From an uncultured Eubacteriales bacterium (GTDB lineage: Bacteria > Bacillota > Clostridia > Lachnospirales > Lachnospiraceae): a stretch of 43,264 nucleotides of DNA. Of the stretch, positions 8,075 through 16,166 are shown one piece after another. The notes under the pieces were generated by a model. That model was not told the DNA's origin, did not search any database, and saw only the letters and a program-made list of their open reading frames with translations. The position numbers were made by a program, and so were the translations under genes. The stretch is from contig CASFBR010000136.1 in assembly GCA_949292795.1 (NCBI GenBank), positions 1 to 43,264 on the forward strand, read 5' to 3'. Numbering within the stretch: position 1 is the first letter of the stretch; every line of letters begins with the position of its first letter.

Positions 8075-8150
8075 TTGAATCCTTTTCATTCATGCCGTAT
8101 AATAAATACAGTGTGATGTCTCAGGCATTTTTGCATAGCAGACATCACAC
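8075..8150 (+). promoter_or_regulatory. Promoter and 11-bp inverted repeat before the CoA-transferase genes
   Basis: TTGAAT (8075-8080), 17-bp spacer, TATAAT (8098-8103); the -35 begins immediately after the thiolase stop codon. At the predicted start is a perfect inverted repeat GTGTGATGTCT (8111-8121) / AGACATCACAC (8140-8150) with an 18-nt centre. The stem lacks a T-tract and is followed by an RBS and ATG, so an operator or mRNA-stabilising 5' hairpin is more likely than a terminator. Confidence 0.75.
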
Positions 8151-8176
8151 GATTAAACACAAAAAGGAGAACTGAT

Positions 8177-8881
8177 ATGTCAAAAGTTAAGCAGATCACA
8201 GCGATCGAAGCGGCTGAGCTTATCAAGGACGGAATGACGGTCATGGTAGGCGGCTTTATGGATAACGGAACACCGGAAGAGATTATCGACGCGCTTGTTG
8301 AACGGGAAGTTAAACATTTAACAATTATTTGCAATGACGCAGGCTGGGGAAGAAAGAAAAACCGCCAGACCGGCGAGTACGAGGGTAAGCCTTTAGGCGT
8401 GGGCAAGCTGGTGGATCACCGTCAGGTGAAAAAGCTGATTGCCTCCCATGTTGGCTTAAACCCTGAGTTTGGCGAACAGTACACAAAGGGCGTGACTGAG
8501 CTGGAGCTTGTGCCCCAGGGAACGCTTGCTGAACGTATCCGCTGCGGCGGCGCTGGCCTTGGCGGCTTTTATACACCGACCGGTGTTGGAACGGATGTTG
8601 CCAATGGCAAGGAAACAAAGGTGATCGGTGATACCGAATACCTTCTCGAGCTGCCGCTGCGCGCAGATGTCGCCTTGATCAAAGGCCATGTAGTTGATAA
8701 AAAGGGAAATATCCGCTATATCGGCTCTGAAAGAAACTTTAATCCGCTCATGGCTATGGCTGCGGATACTGTCATTGTTCTTGCAGACAAGCTTGTGGAG
8801 GCCGGAGAGATCGGCCCGGATTATGTGGAGACATCCGGCATTTTCGTAGATTATATTGTGAGTAAGGAGGGTGAAGAATAA
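8177..8881 (+). CDS. atoD: Acetoacetate-type CoA-transferase, subunit A (AtoD/CtfA-like)
   Basis: The alpha subunit of a family I CoA-transferase, which moves CoA between acetate (or another acid) and acetoacetyl- or butyryl-CoA. The N-terminal block [19 protein letters not shown] (residues 22-40) is the CoA-binding signature; [18 protein letters not shown] and [20 protein letters not shown] are also typical. At 234 residues it is longer than usual (about 217) because of a charged insertion around residues 57-73 ([17 protein letters not shown]) in a loop before [16 protein letters not shown]. The stop overlaps the subunit B start (TAATG), so the two are made together. Substrate specificity cannot be read from the sequence. 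Confidence 0.92.
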   Translation: MSKVKQITAIEAAELIKDGMTVMVGGFMDNGTPEEIIDALVEREVKHLTIICNDAGWGRKKNRQTGEYEGKPLGVGKLVDHRQVKKLIASHVGLNPEFGEQYTKGVTELELVPQGTLAERIRCGGAGLGGFYTPTGVGTDVANGKETKVIGDTEYLLELPLRADVALIKGHVVDKKGNIRYIGSERNFNPLMAMAADTVIVLADKLVEAGEIGPDYVETSGIFVDYIVSKEGEE

Positions 8882-9528
8882 TGGAAGATGTTAAGAATTT
8901 TATCGCTGCCCGTGTGGCAAAAGAGCTGCAGGATGGAGATATTGTCAACCTCGGAATCGGGCTTCCGACACTGATCCCTCATCATCTTGACCCAAGCGTA
9001 CATATTACGCTTCAGTCGGAAAATGGCTTTGTTGGCCTTAAGCCTGTGGAGAAAGGCCAGGAGAATCCGCACATCGTTAATTCCGGCGGTATTATGGCAG
9101 GCATTGCACCGGACGGCGCATTCTTTGACAGCGGCACATCCTTTGCCATCATCCGCGGCGGCCATGTGGATGCCACGGTGCTTGGCGCACTTCAGGTAGA
9201 TGAAAACGGCAATATTGCCAACTGGATCATCCCAGGAAAGATGGTGCCCGGTATGGGCGGCGCCATGGACCTTGTTGTAGGCGCTAAAAAGGTAATCGTA
9301 GCGATGGAGCATACGAACAAAGGCAAGCCAAAGATTCTTAAAAGCTGTACGCTGCCTTTGACGGCCAAAGGTCAGGTAGACCTGATTATCACGGAGATGG
9401 GCGTGATGGAAGTCACTGCGGATGGCATTGCATTAAAGGAATACAATCCGGAATATACCATTGAGCAGATTCAGGCTGCAACAGAAGCAACGCTGATCAT
9501 TGACGAGGATATTAAGCCGATGATCTGA
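8881..9528 (+). CDS. atoA: Acetoacetate-type CoA-transferase, subunit B (AtoA/CtfB-like)
   Basis: The beta subunit, carrying the catalytic glutamate that forms the glutamyl-CoA intermediate: Glu47 in [10 protein letters not shown]. The stretch [15 protein letters not shown] (22-36) and the C-terminal [16 protein letters not shown] are family signatures, and 215 residues is the expected length. It overlaps subunit A by one base. With thiolase upstream it would interconvert acetoacetyl-CoA and acetoacetate, or transfer CoA to acetate, in fermentation. The following 127 bp hold an imperfect G/C-rich hairpin (about 9591-9636) and the RBS of the next gene, so read-through into the next CoA-transferase is plausible. 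Confidence 0.93.
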   Translation: MEDVKNFIAARVAKELQDGDIVNLGIGLPTLIPHHLDPSVHITLQSENGFVGLKPVEKGQENPHIVNSGGIMAGIAPDGAFFDSGTSFAIIRGGHVDATVLGALQVDENGNIANWIIPGKMVPGMGGAMDLVVGAKKVIVAMEHTNKGKPKILKSCTLPLTAKGQVDLIITEMGVMEVTADGIALKEYNPEYTIEQIQAATEATLIIDEDIKPMI

Positions 9529-9655
9529 TAAAAAGCCCGGTGGGTGATATATACAATGGGGATGCCGTACAGAAACGGTATGGCCGAAAAAAGCGAGGGG
9601 GGAGCGTCTTGTATAAGGATGTCTCTCCCTCTCGTTTTGAAAGGAGTTTTCGTAA

Positions 9656-10978
9656 ATGAACTGGAAAGAAATCTATCAAAGCCGCCTTGTGACGGCAAAG
9701 GAGGCTGTTTCGCATATTAAATCCGGGGACCGGGTCGTGACCGGTCACGCCTGTGCGGAGCCGCAGTATCTTGTGGAGACGATGGTTGAAAACAGGGAAA
9801 TGTACCGGGACGTGGAGATTGTCCATATGGTGCCTATGGGCAAGTGCGACTACGCAAAGCCGGGGATGGAATCGTACTTCCGTCATAATGCGATTTTTGT
9901 CGGCGGCGGAACGCGGGACGCAATCTATGAAGGCCGCGCGGATTTTACACCGTGCTGTTTTTCGCGGGTGCCAAAGCTGTTTGAACGTTATCTTCCCATA
10001 GACGTTGCCCTTGTCCAGGTGACGCCGCCGGATAAGTACGGCAATTGCAGTCTTGGCGTGTCCGTAGATTATACAAAGGCTGCGGTGAAAAACGCAAAGC
10101 TTGTCATTGCTCAGGTCAACGACCAGATGCCTTATACTTATGGCGACAGCCGGGTTCCGGTATCGGATATTGATATGTTTGTGGAAAAGTCCATGCCGCT
10201 GCCGGAGCTTAAGCCCCGCGCCATCGGCGAGGTTGAAAAGCGTATCGGTGAATACTGCGCAACACTTATAGAGGACGGCGCTACGTTACAGCTTGGTATC
10301 GGGGCCATCCCTGATGCTGTGTGCAGCTGCCTTCACAATAAAAGAGACCTGGGACTGCACTCAGAGCTGCTCTCCGACGGCGTTGTGGATTTGATCGAGG
10401 AAGGCGTGATCAATAATTCCCGCAAAACATTAAATCCCGGAAAGTCCATTGCCACATTCCTTATGGGGACACGGAAGCTTTATGATTTTGTGGACCGCAA
10501 CCCGGATTTTGAGCTTTACCCTGTGGACGTGGTGAACAACCCGGACATTATTATGCAAAATAAAAATATGATTTCCATAAACTCCTGTGTGGAAGTCGAT
10601 CTCATGGGGCAGGTCGATTCAGAGTCTGTGGGCGACAAGCAGATCAGTGGTATCGGCGGCCAGGTGAACTTTGTTAAAGGCGCTGTCAACAGCCCCGGAG
10701 GAAAATCAATTATTGCCATGGCATCGACTGCTGCCAACGGAACGATTTCCAAGATTGTCCCGAGACTGGAGTCCGGCGCTGTGGTGACGACCTTAAGAAC
10801 GGATGTGGACTATATTATTACAGAGTATGGTATTGCCCGGCTTACAGGGCATACACTGCGCCAGAGAGCAACAGCGCTGATCAATATCGCACATCCGAAG
10901 TTCCGTCCTCAGCTGATCGAAGCTTTTGAAGCCCGCTTCCACCGCCCCTTTGATCCCAACTGCGTAGCCATTAGCTGA
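9656..10978 (+). CDS. Acetyl-CoA hydrolase/transferase family protein (4-hydroxybutyrate- or butyrate-type CoA-transferase)
   Basis: A one-chain CoA-transferase of 440 residues, the same size as the clostridial 4-hydroxybutyrate and butyryl-CoA:acetate enzymes. Glu237 in GLHSELLSDGVVDL is expected to be the catalytic glutamate. GGQVNFVKGA, GKSIIAMASTAANGTISKIVP and DVDYIITEYGIARLTG are conserved family blocks, and the STAANGTISKIVP wording is closer to the 4-hydroxybutyrate group than to Roseburia-type But, by memory only. AAAGGAG at 9640-9646 sets the start. It sits after thiolase and the two-subunit CoA-transferase, so a role in acetate/butyrate exchange is likely. A terminator follows at 11056. 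Confidence 0.87.
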   Translation: MNWKEIYQSRLVTAKEAVSHIKSGDRVVTGHACAEPQYLVETMVENREMYRDVEIVHMVPMGKCDYAKPGMESYFRHNAIFVGGGTRDAIYEGRADFTPCCFSRVPKLFERYLPIDVALVQVTPPDKYGNCSLGVSVDYTKAAVKNAKLVIAQVNDQMPYTYGDSRVPVSDIDMFVEKSMPLPELKPRAIGEVEKRIGEYCATLIEDGATLQLGIGAIPDAVCSCLHNKRDLGLHSELLSDGVVDLIEEGVINNSRKTLNPGKSIATFLMGTRKLYDFVDRNPDFELYPVDVVNNPDIIMQNKNMISINSCVEVDLMGQVDSESVGDKQISGIGGQVNFVKGAVNSPGGKSIIAMASTAANGTISKIVPRLESGAVVTTLRTDVDYIITEYGIARLTGHTLRQRATALINIAHPKFRPQLIEAFEARFHRPFDPNCVAIS

Positions 10979-11055
10979 GCCGTTTATGCATTAAAACAGC
11001 ATACAACGATCATGCTATCCGGGAAAAATAATCAAAAAGGCACCCTGACCGACAA

Positions 11056-11089
11056 AAAAGCTGTCAAAATGAATTTTTTGATGGCTTTT
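11056..11089 (+). terminator. Rho-independent terminator after the CoA-transferase operon
   Basis: Arms 11056-11069 and 11076-11089 pair over 14 bp with two G-U wobbles (AAAAGCTGTCAAAA with TTTTGATGGCTTTT) and end in TTTTC. It separates the fermentation genes from the regulator operon; the next promoter starts two bases later. Confidence 0.8.
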
Positions 11090-11090
11090 C

Positions 11091-11119
11091 TTGTATTTTG
11101 CGGCTAAAACGTATATAAT
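11091..11119 (+). promoter_or_regulatory. Sigma-A-type promoter for the rpiR-family operon
   Basis: TTGTAT (11091-11096), 17-bp spacer, TATAAT (11114-11119). A leader of about 95 nt with no clear gene or riboswitch leads to the regulator start at 11223. The promoter probably serves the following five genes through 16010. Confidence 0.75.
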
Positions 11120-11222
11120 AAAAAATCAGCAGAAACGGCTGCCGGGGACGCCCTGTCTTTCGGATGAAACCATAGCTTTAGGGCGAGCTGGGGAACCTTT
11201 GGCGGCATGAAGAGGTGACAAG

Positions 11223-12101
11223 ATGGAAGTAGCAGAGGACCTGCTTAAAAAGATCGAAGAGTCTTACAGGACCTTCAGCAAAGGGCAGAAACGGATTGCC
11301 AATTATATATGTGCCAATTATGATAAAGCTGTGAATCTGACGGCGGCAAAGCTTGGTACGATCGTCGGTGTCAGCGAGTCTACTGTGGTGCGTTTTGCCA
11401 CGGAGCTGGGCTTTAAAGGGTACCCGCAGTTTCAAAAGACGCTTGAGGAGATCGTGAAAAACCGTATCAATTCGGTGCAAAGAATTGCTATGGCCAATGA
11501 CCGGGTGGACGAAAACGATGTGGTTGGCTCTGTTCTGCGCACAGATTACGAAAACATCCGGCAGACGCTCGCTGCCCTGGATAAAGAGGAGTTCGACCGC
11601 GCGGTGGATCGGATATGTGCCGCCCGGCGCATTTATATTGTCGGCGGGAGAAGCTCGGAGATACTGGCACGCTTCTTTTACTACTATTTAAATTATATCT
11701 TTGACAATGTGAAGATGGTGCGTTCCAACAGCCTGGCAGAATCTATGGAGGACGTGCACCGCATTGATGCCCGGGATGTGATCATTGGTATCAGCTTTCC
11801 CCGGTATTCGATGGATACGGTTCGGGTAATGGAATATTCCAGAAAACGCGGGGCCGTAGGCGTGGCGCTGACCGACAGTGCAGCTTCGCCGATGGTGGAA
11901 TATGCCGGCTGCCATCTGTTTGCGGAAAGCAATATGGCATCCATCGCCGACTCGCTGGTAGCCCCTTTAAGCGTGATCAATGCGCTGATTACGGCATTAA
12001 GCCTGAAAAACAGGGAAAAAGTCACAGAAACAATGCGTACACTGGAAATGATCTGGGAAGAATACGGTGTGTACAAGACGCCCGGAGATGAGGAGGAGTA
12101 A
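11223..12101 (+). CDS. MurR/RpiR-family transcriptional regulator
   Basis: A DNA-binding regulator of 292 residues with an N-terminal HTH_6 domain (about 1-77; LTAAKLGTIVGVSESTVVRFATELGFKGYPQFQ, with recognition helix SESTVVRFATELG) and a C-terminal SIS sugar-phosphate-binding domain (about 120-260; RRIYIVGGRSSEIL, DVIIGISFPRYSMDTV). Members sense phosphosugars and repress or activate sugar genes. The neighbours here are a flavoprotein and housekeeping genes rather than sugar genes, so its target is not evident. AGAGGTG lies six bases before the ATG. The next gene starts ten bases after its stop, within one operon. Confidence 0.9.
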   Translation: MEVAEDLLKKIEESYRTFSKGQKRIANYICANYDKAVNLTAAKLGTIVGVSESTVVRFATELGFKGYPQFQKTLEEIVKNRINSVQRIAMANDRVDENDVVGSVLRTDYENIRQTLAALDKEEFDRAVDRICAARRIYIVGGRSSEILARFFYYYLNYIFDNVKMVRSNSLAESMEDVHRIDARDVIIGISFPRYSMDTVRVMEYSRKRGAVGVALTDSAASPMVEYAGCHLFAESNMASIADSLVAPLSVINALITALSLKNREKVTETMRTLEMIWEEYGVYKTPGDEEE

Positions 12102-12110
12102 AACCGGTCT

Positions 12111-13364
12111 ATGAAAAAAAATATCGTGATCATCGGCGGCGGCGCCGCGGGCATGATGGCGTCCATCGCAGCAGCCGAAAACGGACATGAGGTGCATGTC
12201 CTGGAAAAAAATGAAAAGCTTGGGAAAAAGCTGTTTATTACCGGTAAGGGGCGCTGCAATGTGACCAATAACTGTGATGTGGAGACGCTTTTGAAAAATG
12301 TTGTCTCGAATCCGAAGTTTTTATACAGTGCCTTTTATGGCTTTAGCAGCCAGGACATGATGGCGTTTCTTCAGGCTGCCGGGCTGCCTTTAAAAACCGA
12401 GCGGGGCAATCGTGTTTTTCCGGTTTCGGATAAGTCGTCGGATGTGCTGCGGACGCTGGAGCAGGAGATGAAGCGCAGGAATGTGCATATTCACTTAAAT
12501 TGTCCGGTAAAATCGATACAGCATGAATCCGGCGGGAGCTGGACGGTTATTGCCAGAAAGGACGGACAGCCGTTTCATCTGCCGGCAGACGCCGTCATCG
12601 TTGCTACCGGCGGCCTGTCCTATAAGGCGACCGGTTCCACCGGCGACGGCTATGCATTTGCTAAAGAGGCGGGACATAAAATTACCGAAACGATGCCGTC
12701 CTTAGTGCCGCTGACGGTCAGCGAGCCGTGGTGTTCCAGGCTCATGGGGCTGTCGCTTAAAAATGTGAAAATCCGTTTGAGCAGCGGAAAGAAGCTTCTG
12801 TATGAAGATTTTGGCGAAATGCTCTTTACCCATTACGGGGTGAGCGGGCCGCTGATCCTTTCGGGAAGCGCCTATGTTATGGCGGCGCTTAGCCGGAATA
12901 AGCCGGTTACGCTGAGCGTGGATTTAAAGCCGGCGCTTTCCGATAAGCAGCTGGATGCCCGGATTTTAAGAGATTTTGACAGTGTAAAAAACCGTCATTT
13001 TGCCAACAGTCTTTCGGCGCTGCTTCCGGCAAAGCTGATTCCGGTGATTATAGAGCTGTCCGGGATTGACGGTACAAAGCAGGTCAATGAGGTCAGCAGG
13101 GAAGAACGCGCAGCGCTGGTGTCGCTGCTTAAAGACCTGAGGATGACCATATCCGGCGCCAGGGATTACAGCGAGGCAGTAATCACCCGCGGCGGCGTTT
13201 CCGTGAAGGAAGTCAATCCGTCGACGATGGAATCCCGGCTTGTTAAAGGACTCTATTTTGCCGGAGAGGTGCTGGATGTGGATGCGCTTACCGGAGGCTT
13301 TAATCTGCAGATTGCCTGGTCTACGGCCTGGGCGGCCGGGACGGCAGCCGGAGAGCGTCTGTAA
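12111..13364 (+). CDS. HI0933/YhiN-like NAD(P)/FAD-dependent flavoprotein
   Basis: A 417-residue flavoprotein of the HI0933 family (Pfam HI0933_like). The N-terminal dinucleotide fold IVIIGGGAAGMMASIAAAENG (split here as IVIIGGGAAGMMA, residues 5-17) binds FAD; LGKKLFITGKGRCNVTN is the family hallmark; VIVATGGLSYKATGSTGDGY and the C-terminal GEVLDVDALTGGFNLQIAWSTAW complete the FAD site. The cellular reaction of most members is unsettled; BaiN, a bile-acid-related reductase, belongs here. Position before cmk and ispH is common in Clostridia. The RBS GAGGAGGAG overlaps the end of the regulator gene, so they are cotranscribed. Confidence 0.9.
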   Translation: MKKNIVIIGGGAAGMMASIAAAENGHEVHVLEKNEKLGKKLFITGKGRCNVTNNCDVETLLKNVVSNPKFLYSAFYGFSSQDMMAFLQAAGLPLKTERGNRVFPVSDKSSDVLRTLEQEMKRRNVHIHLNCPVKSIQHESGGSWTVIARKDGQPFHLPADAVIVATGGLSYKATGSTGDGYAFAKEAGHKITETMPSLVPLTVSEPWCSRLMGLSLKNVKIRLSSGKKLLYEDFGEMLFTHYGVSGPLILSGSAYVMAALSRNKPVTLSVDLKPALSDKQLDARILRDFDSVKNRHFANSLSALLPAKLIPVIIELSGIDGTKQVNEVSREERAALVSLLKDLRMTISGARDYSEAVITRGGVSVKEVNPSTMESRLVKGLYFAGEVLDVDALTGGFNLQIAWSTAWAAGTAAGERL

Positions 13365-13393
13365 ATGGCGGAGTGGTAAAGGAGGAAGCTTTT

Positions 13394-14107
13394 ATGAGTT
13401 TTAATATTGCGATTGACGGGCCTGCGGGCGCCGGTAAAAGTACCATTGCCAAAGCGGCGGCCAGGGCGCTGGGGTTTATATATGTGGATACGGGCGCAAT
13501 GTACCGGGCACTGGCGCTTTATGTTTTAACACACCCAATCGACGCCGGCGATGAAGCGGCGGTAGCCCGTGCGATGCCCGGGATCGATGTGACGATCGCT
13601 TACGCGGACGGTGCGCAGCAGGTATTGCTGAATGGCGAAAATGTAACAGACCGCATCCGGGATGAACAGGTCGGCAACATGGCCTCAAAAATCAGTGCAT
13701 ATGGCCCGGTCCGGGAAAAGCTTCTTGGACTTCAGCGGTCTTTGGCAGCAAGAAACGATGTGATTATGGACGGACGGGATATAGGCACCCATGTGCTGCC
13801 CGAAGCCCCGTTAAAAATTTACCTCACAGCATCGGTTGAGGCGCGGGCGCAGCGCAGATATAAAGAGCTGACCGAAAAGGGTGTAACGGCTTCTTTGGAG
13901 GCGGTGGCGCAGGATATAAAAGCGCGAGATCATAACGATATGACCCGGACGATCGCGCCGCTCAGGCAGGCAGAGGATGCCGTGTATGTTGACACATCGG
14001 ATATGGACATTCCTCAGGTGATCGAGCGGATCATCGAACTGTACCACGACCGCGTACCGGGCTGCCCAAGCGGCCCCCAAAACGGAGGTGTGGACGGATG
14101 CAGGTGA
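13394..14107 (+). CDS. cmk: (d)CMP kinase
   Basis: Transfers phosphate from ATP to CMP or dCMP in pyrimidine nucleotide recycling. The P-loop IAIDGPAGAGKSTIAK lies at residues 5-20, and YVDTGAMYRALALY, IMDGRDIGTHVLPEA and IKARDHNDMTRTIAPL are the NMP-binding and lid segments. I start at ATG 13394, with AAAGGAGG at 13378-13385; a GTG at 13373 overlaps that site. The length is then 237 residues, slightly long because of the tail DRVPGCPSGPQNGGVDGCR, which overlaps the ispH start by ten bases and may be a by-product of gene packing. Confidence 0.95.
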   Translation: MSFNIAIDGPAGAGKSTIAKAAARALGFIYVDTGAMYRALALYVLTHPIDAGDEAAVARAMPGIDVTIAYADGAQQVLLNGENVTDRIRDEQVGNMASKISAYGPVREKLLGLQRSLAARNDVIMDGRDIGTHVLPEAPLKIYLTASVEARAQRRYKELTEKGVTASLEAVAQDIKARDHNDMTRTIAPLRQAEDAVYVDTSDMDIPQVIERIIELYHDRVPGCPSGPQNGGVDGCR

Positions 14108-14937
14108 CCCTTGCAAAAACCGCGGGCTTTTGCTTTGGCGTAAAGCGGGCGGTCAATATGGTTTATGAAGAGATCGGCCGCGGGCCGGTTTATACATACG
14201 GCCCGATCATTCATAATGAGGCGGTTGTAAGCGACCTTAATCGCCGGGGCGTGGCAGTGGTCGAGGATGTTTCGGACCCGCGCCTGATACCAGGCGCTTC
14301 CATCGTTATCCGTTCCCATGGGATTTCCCGGGAAGAGTATGAGGCGCTCAAGTGCCGGGGCGTACGCATTGTCGATGCCACCTGCCCGTTTGTCCGAAAA
14401 ATCCACCGGATCGTCCAGGAGCAGGCCGCGGAAGGCCGGAGCATTATTATCATCGGCAATGCCAGCCATCCTGAAGTGGAAGCCATCCGCGGCTGGTGCC
14501 AAAGCCCGGCAACCGTGATTGAAAGCATTGACGAAGCCGATAGATTTTGCGCGCCAAAATCTGAAAAGTTGTGCATTGTATCACAAACGACATTTAATTA
14601 CAATAAATTTAAAGAATTAGTTGAAATTATTTCAAAAAAAGGTTATGATATAAGATGTTTAAATACTATCTGCAGCGCGACGGAAGAACGTCAGACGGAA
14701 GCGCGGCAGATTGCAGCCGACGTGGACGCTATGATCGTGATCGGCGGCCGGCACAGCTCAAATACTCAGAAGCTATTTGAGATCTGTAAAAATGAATGTG
14801 AAAATACTTACTATATACAGACACTTGATGACTTAGATCTAGCGCAAGTAACATCTATGGCTAATGTAGGTATTACCGCAGGGGCATCCACCCCAAATAA
14901 TATTATCGAGGAGGTTCATAAAGCATGTCTGAAATGA
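14098..14937 (+). CDS. ispH: 4-hydroxy-3-methylbut-2-enyl diphosphate reductase
   Basis: The last enzyme of the MEP isoprenoid pathway, making IPP and DMAPP with an iron-sulfur cluster. Cys12 (AGFCFGVKRAV), Cys96 (DATCPFV) and Cys192 (NTICSATEERQTEA) are the cluster ligands; His40, His74 and the HPEV motif (124-127) belong to the active site. It has 279 residues, the normal bacterial length. The gene overlaps cmk upstream and the S1 protein downstream, so the three are translationally coupled; in several Clostridia ispH and the S1 protein are fused into one chain. The part encoding residues 162-191 is strikingly AT-rich (17 G+C in 90 bases at 14581-14670, against 51 in 90 at 14101-14190). Confidence 0.96.
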   Translation: MQVTLAKTAGFCFGVKRAVNMVYEEIGRGPVYTYGPIIHNEAVVSDLNRRGVAVVEDVSDPRLIPGASIVIRSHGISREEYEALKCRGVRIVDATCPFVRKIHRIVQEQAAEGRSIIIIGNASHPEVEAIRGWCQSPATVIESIDEADRFCAPKSEKLCIVSQTTFNYNKFKELVEIISKKGYDIRCLNTICSATEERQTEARQIAADVDAMIVIGGRHSSNTQKLFEICKNECENTYYIQTLDDLDLAQVTSMANVGITAGASTPNNIIEEVHKACLK

Positions 14938-16010
14938 GTTTTGAACAATTATTGGAGGCATCATTAAAAACAATTAGAACAGGAGAAGTCGTGGAAGGTA
15001 CCGTAATCGACGTCAAAGAAGACGAGATTATCTTAAATATAGGTTACAAAGCAGACGGAATCATCACAAGAAACGAATATTCAAACACTCCGGGCCTTGA
15101 CTTAAGAGAAGTTGTCCATGCCGGCGATACGATGCAGGCAAAGGTTCTCAAGGTTAATGACGGCGAGGGACAGGTTCTTTTGACCTACAAGCGTCTTGCC
15201 GCTGAAAAAGGCAACAAGAGACTTGAGGAAGCCTATGAGAATCACGAAGTGCTCACTGCAAAGGTGGCCCAGGTGCTTGACGGCGGCTTAAGCGTTGTGG
15301 TTGAAGAGACTCGCGTATTTATCCCTGCAAGTCTTGTATCCGATACCTATGAGAAGAATCTTTCCAAATATGACGGACAGGAGATTTCCTTTGTCATCAG
15401 TGAGTTCAATCCGAGAAAGCGCCGTATCATCGGCGACAGAAAGCAGCTTCTTTTAGCTGAGAAGGCACAGAAGCAGAAGGAGCTTCTTGAACGTATTTCT
15501 GCAGGTATGACTGTGGAAGGCAAAGTTAAAAATGTTACCGATTTCGGTGCATTTATCGATCTTGGCGGCGCAGACGGCCTGCTTCACATCTCTGAGATGT
15601 CCTGGGGACGTGTAGACAACCCGAAGAAGTTCTTAAAGGTTGGCGAGAACATCAAGGTGCTTATTAAAGACATTCAGGGCGAGAAGATCGCGCTGAGCCT
15701 GAAGTTCCCTGAGACGAATCCATGGCTGACCGCAGCACAGAAGTATGCCGTTGGCAATGTTGTCGAAGGCAAGGTTGCCAGAATGACCGATTTTGGTGCA
15801 TTCATCGAGCTTGAGCCCGGCGTAGACGCGCTGCTCCATGTATCTCAGATCGCCAAAGAGCATGTGGATAAGCCATCCGATGTGTTAAGCGTCGGCCAGA
15901 TGATCACAGCTAAGGTTGTGGATTTCAATGAAGCGGACCGCAAGATCAGCCTGAGCATCAAGGCTTTGGATAATGCAGAAAAAGCAGCACAGGAGAGTAC
16001 TGAAGAATAA
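14925..16010 (+). CDS. rpsA: S1 RNA-binding domain protein (short ribosomal protein S1 homologue)
   Basis: A 361-residue protein with four S1 OB-fold repeats at about residues 17-86, 104-168, 190-259 and 277-346. Repeats 3 and 4 are the most canonical (VEGKVKNVTDFGAFIDLGG with LLHISEMSW; VEGKVARMTDFGAFIEL with LLHVSQIA). It is shorter than the six-repeat E. coli S1 but similar to Firmicutes S1/YpfD-type proteins, which bind mRNA and assist translation; whether it is a stable ribosomal subunit is uncertain. The start lies inside ispH and is embedded in AT-rich sequence, which would favour open mRNA. A large hairpin follows at 16050. Confidence 0.9.
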   Translation: MSEMSFEQLLEASLKTIRTGEVVEGTVIDVKEDEIILNIGYKADGIITRNEYSNTPGLDLREVVHAGDTMQAKVLKVNDGEGQVLLTYKRLAAEKGNKRLEEAYENHEVLTAKVAQVLDGGLSVVVEETRVFIPASLVSDTYEKNLSKYDGQEISFVISEFNPRKRRIIGDRKQLLLAEKAQKQKELLERISAGMTVEGKVKNVTDFGAFIDLGGADGLLHISEMSWGRVDNPKKFLKVGENIKVLIKDIQGEKIALSLKFPETNPWLTAAQKYAVGNVVEGKVARMTDFGAFIELEPGVDALLHVSQIAKEHVDKPSDVLSVGQMITAKVVDFNEADRKISLSIKALDNAEKAAQESTEE

Positions 16011-16049
16011 TCAAGGGCAGAGCCCCCTTTCGGCTCGGCTTACTGTCAG

Positions 16050-16111
16050 AAAGCAGGAGTATCACCAGAGTACTGGCACGGCGTGCCGGTACGCCGGATA
16101 TTCCTGCTTTT
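16050..16111 (+). terminator. Large near-perfect hairpin after the S1 gene, possible terminator
   Basis: Outer arms 16050-16063 and 16097-16110 pair over 14 bp with one mismatch (AAAGCAGGAGTATC with GATATTCCTGCTTT). Inner arms 16070-16079 and 16083-16092 pair over 10 bp with one wobble (GTACTGGCAC with GTGCCGGTAC, loop GGC). It ends in only four Ts, so it may be an imperfect terminator or an RNA-stabilising element at the end of the operon. Confidence 0.6.
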
Positions 16112-16166
16112 ATGATATGCGGCCGATGGCAAATGGATATAAACATAAAAATATTCGAGGTGGATT

